Source: Betaproteobacteria bacterium (GTDB lineage: Bacteria; Pseudomonadota; Gammaproteobacteria; Burkholderiales; Burkholderiaceae). From it: a stretch of DNA of 18,500 nt. How positions within the stretch are numbered: position 1 is the first letter of the stretch; every line of letters starts with the position of its first letter. A program made the position numbers and the translations under genes. The stretch covers positions 1 through 18,500 of the forward strand of contig WRHV01000017.1 of assembly GCA_009783065.1 (NCBI GenBank), in the 5' to 3' direction. Below the pieces are notes generated by a model, which made no database searches, was not told the origin of the DNA, and worked only from the letters and a program-made list of their open reading frames with translations. This document shows, piece after piece, positions 13,244-18,500 of this stretch.

Positions 13244-14716
13244 ATGTTACGAGTTATTTTCCTCTTTTCGATGATGTTTTTTCTGGCGGGATGTGCTTCG
13301 CGTGTGCCGAGCGATACGATCCGTTCTTCTCTTTCGACGGGCTATGTGAGTGATTTGTGTCAGAAAATGGAAAAAACGCATGAATCAGCGAGGGAATTTG
13401 TAACAGCGTTAAACCTTGCCCGTTTGCTGCAAATGGAAGGGAGATGGAAAGAATCTATCCGTCGGTATGATGAGGCGCTGGCTATATTGGAAGAGTATGA
13501 GGCCCGTGCCCAGATCAATGTGCGGGAAGTTGCAGCTACGGCGGGAACGATCCTGCTGGCGCGCGGGGCAAAGCAGTATTATGGAACAGGGTATGAGCGC
13601 TCGCTTCTCCATACTTTTAATTCGCTTAATTATGTCATGCTGGGCGATTTTGCCGGTGCTGCTGTTGAGATGCGCAAAATGGACAAGCGGCAGGAATACT
13701 GGTTGCAGGAATCCCAGTCGCGGATTGAGAAAAAACTGGATAGCAGCAGGTATGATACTGCGGCGTTGCCGATACAGTACAGTATGCGTGAAATGTTGCA
13801 GGATGAGGCGGTGCGCAGTCTGATCAACAATTATCAGGACCCTTTTTCCTATGCGTTAAGCGCGATCCTGTTCCGCATTGCCGGGGATATGCAGGCTTCA
13901 GAAGTGAATATGCGCCGCGCTGTTGCGTTAGACGGCAAGGCAGGGGAGCTTTTCCGGTATGCCTGGCCACAATCCCGGATGCAGTCAAGCCAAAAGAAAA
14001 AGGCGGGTAAAAAGGAAGCGGGTAATGATGATCATATCATCCTGCCAGGACTGGCGCCGGTTAGAGCGGTTGCGTCTGGTGCAGAGGCGCCCCAATCAGG
14101 AGATGCGGCGATAAAAGAAGGGCATGTGCAGGAAGTTACCATCGTCGCTTTGAGCGGGATGACACCTTCTCTTAAGGTTGAGCATGTGCGGATGGGGTTT
14201 CCAAAAATAGGTTATGTCTTGCTTGATTTGCCATCGTATGCGGGCGCAGTGCCTGGACGGGCGCCTCATGCTGTTGTTGCGCCTGCGGCTCCGGTTGTTT
14301 TTTATCCGCTGCTTCGGACGGATAGGCTGGCTTACCGTACTTTGCAGGATGAGCTGGATTTTGAAATGGGATCAGCGATCAGCCGGGCCGCTGTCAGGGC
14401 AGGCATATCTGCGGCGGCTTATGCAGGTGTCCAATCAAATGACGATAGGCGGCAACATGCAGAGGCGGCGGGCGTGTTGGCGACGGTTTTGCTTGATTTG
14501 TGGACGTATTCGATGTCGGTTTCCGTCCGGAATTGGGAAACGCTTCCGAACGAGGGTTATATCGGCATGACAACGGTTCCCGGCGGCAGCACCATCACGG
14601 TCGGGGAAGGCGGTAACCAGAAAAGTTTATCCTTGCCGAGCGATATTCGGGGGGTTATTATTATGATGACCTATTTTTCCAACACTAACATGAAGATCGA
14701 TTATGTCACGTATTAG
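13244..14716 (+). CDS. Outer-membrane lipoprotein, COG3014-like, 490 aa
   Basis: First gene of a four-gene envelope operon. I start it at ATG 13244, which gives a short signal peptide MLRVIFLFSMMFFLAGC with the lipobox LAGC (Cys17); a GTG at 13208 would add 12 residues ahead of the signal. The N-terminal half is helical with a TPR-like pattern (EFVTALNLARLLQMEGRWKE at about 47-66, then a second helix pair). A middle linker rich in Lys and Gly (near SSQKKKAGKKEAGNDD) precedes a C-terminal part with strands and glycine-rich loops. The arrangement large lipoprotein, YcfL-like, LpoB matches the cluster COG3014-COG5633-COG3417 known in gammaproteobacteria such as Shewanella. Its molecular role is unknown; it probably acts with LpoB at the cell envelope. 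Confidence 0.75.
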   Translation: MLRVIFLFSMMFFLAGCASRVPSDTIRSSLSTGYVSDLCQKMEKTHESAREFVTALNLARLLQMEGRWKESIRRYDEALAILEEYEARAQINVREVAATAGTILLARGAKQYYGTGYERSLLHTFNSLNYVMLGDFAGAAVEMRKMDKRQEYWLQESQSRIEKKLDSSRYDTAALPIQYSMREMLQDEAVRSLINNYQDPFSYALSAILFRIAGDMQASEVNMRRAVALDGKAGELFRYAWPQSRMQSSQKKKAGKKEAGNDDHIILPGLAPVRAVASGAEAPQSGDAAIKEGHVQEVTIVALSGMTPSLKVEHVRMGFPKIGYVLLDLPSYAGAVPGRAPHAVVAPAAPVVFYPLLRTDRLAYRTLQDELDFEMGSAISRAAVRAGISAAAYAGVQSNDDRRQHAEAAGVLATVLLDLWTYSMSVSVRNWETLPNEGYIGMTTVPGGSTITVGEGGNQKSLSLPSDIRGVIIMMTYFSNTNMKIDYVTY

Positions 14717-15053
14717 CATACTTTTCTTTGTTCTTTGTCTTGGATTTTTAGTTTCCTGCGGCAGATCCACACACGAGTATCTGGACAATAAAGACGTCAA
14801 AATCAAATCCATCCAGCATGCGAAAGACGGCGAATTTCTTGTCGTAACAGCCGTGCTGGTGAATAACGATGGGGATAGCGTCCAGCACAGTGTGTACCGC
14901 ATGCTCTGGTTTGACAAGGATGGCGCGCTTTTAGAGCAGTCCGCCTGGCGGCCTGTTATCGTGAAGGGCAAGGCGCCTGTTTATGTCAAGGAGCGTTCAA
15001 CCATACCGGGCGCAAAAGAATATACCCTGATTATTTCCAATGATGCGAGCTAG
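14703..15053 (+). CDS. YcfL/DUF1425-like lipoprotein, 116 aa
   Basis: The ATG overlaps the end of the preceding gene by 14 bases in another frame, implying translational coupling. Residues 1-19 form a lipoprotein signal with lipobox LVSC (Cys19). The mature part is a beta-sandwich-like sequence (FLVVTAVLVNNDGDSVQHSVYRMLWFDKDGALLEQSAWRPVIVKGKAP) typical of the YcfL family, in which a strand pair is followed by Y-R-x-x-W-F-D-x-x-G. YcfL lies next to lpoB in E. coli and relatives too. Function unknown; the genomic link suggests a part in envelope or peptidoglycan control. The gene ends 3 bases before lpoB. Confidence 0.8.
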   Translation: MSRISILFFVLCLGFLVSCGRSTHEYLDNKDVKIKSIQHAKDGEFLVVTAVLVNNDGDSVQHSVYRMLWFDKDGALLEQSAWRPVIVKGKAPVYVKERSTIPGAKEYTLIISNDAS

Positions 15054-15056
15054 ATT

Positions 15057-15674
15057 ATGAAAAAACGACTGCGTTATGCTTTTCATTTCAGTTTTATTGC
15101 GCTGGCAGCGGCGCTTGCCGCTTGCAGTGGGCCGCAAACCGGACGCATCAGCGGCGATGGCCAAGTGGTGTACGAAGATGCCCAGGCGACCGAAACCGTG
15201 ACGACAAAATGGGGGTCAACGGATTTGCAGTCAACGGCGGAGAGCATGGCGCAATCATTGCTGGCTTCGAAATGGATTGCCCAGGCTTCAAGTTCTCCCA
15301 AAATCCGCCTGCGTGATGTTAAAAATTTCACGGATGAGCATATCGATACCAAAGGCATCACGGACAAGATTCGTATCAAGCTCCTTCAATCAGGGCAGGT
15401 TCGCTTTCTCACGGATAAGGCAAATATGGATGATGTCTTTGATGAGCGGGATTTGAACGAACTGGCTACGAAGAGAAAAGAAAACAAGCTGATGATGGAT
15501 GCGGATTACATCATCACCGGTTCGGTGCGTTCAATCAGAAAGCGCACGCAGAGTGTGGGTGACGTCTATTTCCAGATCACGCTGGAGTTGGTTGACCCGC
15601 AAAGCGGCGAAATCAAATGGGCGGATGAAAAAGAAATCCGCAAGCATACAACCAAACCGAAAATCGGCTGGTAA
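15057..15674 (+). CDS. lpoB: Penicillin-binding protein activator LpoB, 205 aa
   Basis: LpoB is an outer-membrane lipoprotein that reaches through the periplasm to stimulate the bifunctional peptidoglycan synthase PBP1b. The signal peptide ends in lipobox LAAC (Cys23). There is a short disordered linker, then the LpoB domain: LQSTAESMAQSLL, KIRLRDVKNFTDEHIDT, ITDKIRIKLLQSGQVRF, a loop with DERDLNELA, and the strand pair ADYIITGSVRSI followed by YFQITLELVDPQSGEIKWADEKEIRK, ending KPKIGW. Length is close to the family's usual 200 or so residues. It sits third in the operon, with 3 bases separating it from the YcfL-like gene. A lpoB-like role for the whole operon in cell-wall growth follows from this gene. 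Confidence 0.85.
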   Translation: MKKRLRYAFHFSFIALAAALAACSGPQTGRISGDGQVVYEDAQATETVTTKWGSTDLQSTAESMAQSLLASKWIAQASSSPKIRLRDVKNFTDEHIDTKGITDKIRIKLLQSGQVRFLTDKANMDDVFDERDLNELATKRKENKLMMDADYIITGSVRSIRKRTQSVGDVYFQITLELVDPQSGEIKWADEKEIRKHTTKPKIGW

Positions 15675-15689
15675 GCCGGAGGGTTTCCT

Positions 15690-16565
15690 ATGCGGATGAA
15701 CCTGCGCCGGATATTGCTGTGGGGCCTCTTTTGCGTGCTGGCAGCGCCGTTTGCGGCGTCAGCGGCTTCAGTGCCGGATGGGGCGGTTATCCGGGTTAAG
15801 CCATTTGCTTTTCCGCAAGCGGCTTATATAGGGGCAGAGGAGGAGGCTGAGAGGCTTTCAGCCGCGTTTGGTAATCAGCTTATATCGGCATTACAGCAGG
15901 CGGGTTTGGCGGCTTCGGTTTTGTCAGAAAAAAAAGGAGTGCAGGGCGATACGCAATCTGTGCCTGATAAACAGCAAAAGACCAAACCGGTCCCAACCGG
16001 AAAGAAAGGGCGTTCAACCCAGGAGGCGCTCGCTGATGGGGAAGATGATCTGTTTGCCGATGAAGAAGATGGTGTAAAGGATGCGCTGATGGCGGCCGTT
16101 GAGGAAGCGGAAGGTGTCAAGAAAGAAGAGCCGGAACGCGAAGCGGCGGCGGGGGCTGAAAAGGGAAAAATGAAGCCTTCTGCAAAATCCGATGCGTATA
16201 TCATAACCGGCACGGTCACGCAGTATGAGGAGCATGTCGGCGTACCGGTCAAAAGCGGCGCAACAAGGCGTTCCCGTGCGGAGGTGACGCTGCGTTGTTC
16301 CTACCAGGTCAAAAATCCAGCCGGCAGGACCATCCTATCGGAAGAAACAGCCGCTTCTTCCTCCAGAGTCGTTACAGAAACGGTGGACATCCATGCCGCC
16401 CTGCAAAATCTCAGCAGGAAGGTATTTTTTGAAGCAAGCTACAATATCGCCGAGCGGGTATCCGGCAAAACGCGGGTAAAAAGCAAGGATAATGCCGAAT
16501 CCGGCAGTGAAGATGATGAATATGCTGATTCTCCCGGCAAACGCCTTCAGCAAAAAGCCAGATAG
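15690..16565 (+). CDS. Secreted CsgG/LpoB-like protein with acidic insert, 291 aa
   Basis: Last gene of the operon, 15 bases after lpoB, with GGAGGG before ATG 15690. A Sec signal peptide covers residues 1-26 (basic MRMNLRR, hydrophobic core, cleavage near ASA). The folded part is split. Residues 27-80 (AVIRVKPFAFPQAA, a helix SAAFGNQLISALQQAGLAA) and 168-250 (DAYIITGTVTQYEE, then AEVTLRCSYQVKNPAGRTILSEETA) together resemble the strand-helix order of CsgG/LpoB-type domains. Between them lies about 85 residues of low-complexity Lys/Glu/Asp-rich sequence (DGEDDLFADEEDG, EEAEGVKKEEPERE). No lipobox is seen, so it may be periplasmic rather than anchored. The resemblance is my inference; the role is unknown, but partnership with LpoB and the other two lipoproteins is likely. 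Confidence 0.65.
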   Translation: MRMNLRRILLWGLFCVLAAPFAASAASVPDGAVIRVKPFAFPQAAYIGAEEEAERLSAAFGNQLISALQQAGLAASVLSEKKGVQGDTQSVPDKQQKTKPVPTGKKGRSTQEALADGEDDLFADEEDGVKDALMAAVEEAEGVKKEEPEREAAAGAEKGKMKPSAKSDAYIITGTVTQYEEHVGVPVKSGATRRSRAEVTLRCSYQVKNPAGRTILSEETAASSSRVVTETVDIHAALQNLSRKVFFEASYNIAERVSGKTRVKSKDNAESGSEDDEYADSPGKRLQQKAR

Positions 16566-16574
16566 GGAAAATAA

Positions 16575-17138
16575 TCAGCCAGCCTTTTCCAGTTCGTAAA
16601 AACGTTCCAAAAACCGTTTCCTGGCAAGGGAGGGCGGCCAGGGCGTGATCGTTTCTTTCATCGCTTCAATGCCTTTCAAATAGTGCCATTGCGTTTCAAT
16701 ATGCGGCATCAAATCCCGCTGTTCAGTTGCAAGCAGGATTAGGTCGGCCTGTTTGATTTCATGTGGCATCGGGCAGGGAATGCCGTATTGCCGGCAGATG
16801 GCCCGCTCGATATTTTTTTCAATACGCCGGAATTCGGGAAACATCTCTTTTAAGGGCTTTGTCATATCACCGACAAAAGCTTCTGTCGCGTCGTGCAAAA
16901 GCCCGGCAAGCTGCATGCCGGGCGGCACAAGATGGCTCACGAGGATGCTGTGCTGTGCCACAGAATAAAATTCAGACGTGTGTCCGGTAAAGCGGCAGAG
17001 ATGGGATAGCGCGTGGGCAATGGTTTTAATATCGAAATGATAGGCATCCGGATTGATGAACGAGAAATAGTTACCCGCGCAAGTGAGGATTTCTGATTTT
17101 GCCGAGATGTGTTCGGCTATGGTTTTTTCTTGATACAT
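16575..17138 (-). CDS. YfbR-like HD-domain phosphohydrolase (5'-deoxynucleotidase-like), 187 aa
   Basis: HD-superfamily metal-dependent phosphohydrolase. The motifs follow those of E. coli YfbR, a dNMP 5'-nucleotidase: YSVAQHSILVS (His63, with His53 before it), AGLLHDATEAFVGDMTKPLK (His82-Asp83, with Glu86) and KQADLILLATEQRDL (Asp132). A nucleotide-pool role is thus likely, though substrate choice is not readable. I start at ATG 17138 rather than at 17204: the 22 extra residues look non-homologous and would place the SOS box inside the gene. Neither start has a good ribosome binding site. The gene converges with the lpoB operon; their stops are 9 bases apart. Regulation by LexA is suggested by the operator just upstream. 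Confidence 0.8.
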   Translation of the reverse strand: MYQEKTIAEHISAKSEILTCAGNYFSFINPDAYHFDIKTIAHALSHLCRFTGHTSEFYSVAQHSILVSHLVPPGMQLAGLLHDATEAFVGDMTKPLKEMFPEFRRIEKNIERAICRQYGIPCPMPHEIKQADLILLATEQRDLMPHIETQWHYLKGIEAMKETITPWPPSLARKRFLERFYELEKAG

Positions 17139-17152
17139 GATGCAATAAGTTA

Positions 17153-17172
17153 TACTGTAAATAATTACAGTA
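17153..17172 (-). promoter_or_regulatory. LexA (SOS) box upstream of the HD phosphohydrolase gene
   Basis: TACTGTAAATAATTACAGTA fits the proteobacterial LexA consensus CTGT-N8-ACAG with conserved outer TA on both sides. It is the centre of a larger perfect inverted repeat with 12-bp arms (17149-17160 and 17165-17176). It begins 15 bases before the ATG, where a promoter or start site would lie, so repression by LexA and induction by DNA damage are expected. Confidence 0.75.
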
Positions 17173-17204
17173 TAACTCGTTTTGCCGGTAAAGGGAAGCA
17201 ACAT

Positions 17205-17640
17205 GCACCCCGATCAATGATTAATCGCAAGCCTGTCCTATTGATATAGCTAAAAAAAGGGGCTTGCCGCGATTGATCCGGTCATTGGCAGAAAAAAACG
17301 CGATTGGGAAAAGGGATTGGAAATTTTGCGTGTTCGGCTATTTTCCAGATATTGTGCGTCAATCCTTTTGCTTTTATCGACCATGCCGGTCTGCTGCGTA
17401 GGGCAATAGCCTCGTTTTCACCCTTGTAAGATCAGCAGATGACAATGGACGGCAAGACTACACATTCAAAACGTTTGACAATCCTGGCGCCGGTTGATGG
17501 ACGTGTTATGTAACAGGTGTTGCAGGGCGCGTTTATGAACATGCTGCATATCGAAATCAGCACACGGGTAAATTTTGTTGCAAGTTAATTGCCTACTTGG
17601 GATTTTGCGCACTTTTTTCTTAAAACCAAAATAAGGCAGT
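17205..17640. other. Gene-poor stretch with a possible gene remnant
   Basis: No intact gene is visible. One plus-strand frame (17439-17588) reads LTILAPVDGRVM, stops at 17511-17513, and continues after the stop as QVLQGAFMNMLHIEISTRVNFVAS. The APVDGRV segment recalls the N-terminal strand of PTS IIA(Glc)-like or related hybrid-motif domains, but too little remains for a firm call. Confidence 0.2.
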
Positions 17641-18167
17641 GGCTGATAACCGGTTTTCTATCGGGTTGTTATTTTATTTTGTTATATTTTTGTTATTAAA
17701 AAATATATAAATTTCTATATGCAAAATTTATATATAAAATTATGCGCATATTATTTTTTGCTATATTAAATTACAAAAAGATATTTTAATATATTGAACT
17801 ATAAAAAATATTTTAATATATTAAAAAAATATTTATTTGGATCGGTTCTGCATTAAGGTTGAGATTGATGTAAATGAAACTGGTAGATAATAAATGTAAT
17901 CAAAAATATTATCTCTTTCTAAGAGATTAGAAATCAATACTGTTTGTTTTGTTTGTTAAAGTCATGCAGGAAAGATATAAAACATATTGCTGAAATGATT
18001 ATTGATTAATTTTATTAATCGATTTGTTTTTATAGATGGATTTGATTCATTATTTAAAAATAAATAAACTGGTATATTTATTTAATCATTTTTTAATATT
18101 TTTAAAAAAAATTATATTCGATTAAGCAGAGTTTAAATAATGATTGTAATATTTATGGGAGAGTATA
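17640..18167. other. Very AT-rich intergenic region
   Basis: Over 500 bases of strongly AT-rich DNA with no reading frame, much lower in GC than the rest of the window. It contains a direct repeat ATATTTTAATATATT (17781-17795 and 17808-17822, 27 bases apart) that is also nearly self-complementary. GGGAG at 18157-18161 is the ribosome binding site of the following gene. Such composition suits binding by a xenogeneic silencer and a horizontally acquired edge. Confidence 0.5.
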
Positions 18168-18500
18168 ATGTCGCAATTAAATAAATCTCGTGTAAAAAAA
18201 ATAAAAAAGAATGCGACAAATTCTTCTTCTGTGAGTACAAAAAGAAGAGGTCTTGGCAAAAAAGACCGTAACCGGGAAATAACCGGTTCCAGGCTAATAA
18301 ACAAGATTCGGATTCGATCAATCGAATTAGGTATTCAGGATCGCCACATTGCCGATATGATTGGAGTAACGCCGATTTACTGGTATTCAATTGCAAATGG
18401 GCATAGAAAAATTTCTTCTCTTAGTAAAGAAAAACTAAAAAAGATTGCGGAATTTCTTAATATTCCTACCGTGCAAATCATGAGTTTAGCCGATGTGCTT
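18168..18500 (+). CDS. Cro/C1-type (XRE) helix-turn-helix regulator, cut by window edge
   Basis: An ATG with GGGAG six bases upstream opens a frame of 111 codons that runs off the right edge. The first 40 residues are basic, lysine- and serine-rich and probably flexible (MSQLNKSRVKKIKKN at the start). Residues about 43-105 form a helix-turn-helix of the XRE type: LINKIRIRSIELGIQDRHIA, DMIGVTPIYWYSIANGHRKI, then LSKEKLKKIAEFLNIPTVQI. It is expected to bind DNA as a repressor or regulator. Its AT-rich codons match the upstream region and differ from the rest of the window, which suggests acquired DNA. The C-terminus and targets are out of view. Confidence 0.75.
   Translation, partial: MSQLNKSRVKKIKKNATNSSSVSTKRRGLGKKDRNREITGSRLINKIRIRSIELGIQDRHIADMIGVTPIYWYSIANGHRKISSLSKEKLKKIAEFLNIPTVQIMSLADVL

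Noticed and set aside
16575..17204. Longer start (ATG 17204) for the HD phosphohydrolase
   Set aside because: The added 22 residues show no family likeness and the LexA box would be inside the gene.
17781..17822. AT-rich direct repeats as a second small CRISPR array
   Set aside because: Only two short copies 27 bases apart in low-complexity DNA, with no spacer-like unit.

Overview
The window looks like chromosomal DNA of a Gram-negative proteobacterium of moderate GC. Pointers are Sec and lipoprotein signal peptides, an outer-membrane lipoprotein operon containing LpoB and a YcfL-like protein, a compact type II-C Cas9 of the proteobacterial kind, and a LexA-type operator with CTGT-N8-ACAG spacing, as known from gamma- and betaproteobacteria. 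I cannot name the genus; a betaproteobacterial (Burkholderiales-like) host is only a guess.

Layout. Positions 1-1769 hold two adjacent genes of unknown function, ended by a strong intrinsic terminator. A secreted Sel1-repeat protein follows (1902-2747), then an Mrr-like PD-(D/E)xK nuclease with a TTG start (3009-3872), a mostly empty 540-base stretch, an unknown 330-residue protein (4415-5407) and a small unknown gene on the minus strand (5560-5856). At 6005-6374 lies a small lipoprotein gene that appears frameshifted.

The centre (about 6405-12250) is a complete type II-C CRISPR-Cas system: tracrRNA, cas9, cas1, cas2 and an array of 20 identical 36-nt repeats with 19 spacers of 30-31 nt. The tracrRNA is on the minus strand, divergent from cas9. 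It has a -35/-10 promoter with 17-bp spacing, an anti-repeat pairing with nearly the whole repeat, a small hairpin and an intrinsic terminator. The array is also inferred to be read from the minus strand: each repeat ends in an extended -10-like TGGTAAAAT, as in the Neisseria type II-C system where each crRNA has its own promoter. Cas operon and array therefore meet tail to tail at a perfect 18-bp-stem terminator 2 bp from the first repeat. Beyond the array lie a small membrane protein gene and an isolated diverged repeat (12666-12701).

The right part holds a four-gene cell-envelope operon (about 13244-16565): a large lipoprotein, a YcfL-like lipoprotein, LpoB (activator of the peptidoglycan synthase PBP1b) and a secreted CsgG/LpoB-like protein with an acidic insert. 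Convergent to it is a YfbR-like HD-domain nucleotidase gene whose start is preceded by a near-consensus SOS box. The last 1.3 kb is gene-poor, becomes very AT-rich from about 17640, and ends in a Cro/C1-type helix-turn-helix regulator cut by the window edge.

Functionally the CRISPR locus is the one clear multi-gene system. It carries everything expected for interference (Cas9 with intact RuvC and HNH residues, tracrRNA, crRNAs) and for adaptation (Cas1, Cas2). The Mrr-like nuclease is a possible second defence gene 3 kb upstream, but nothing in the sequence ties the two together.
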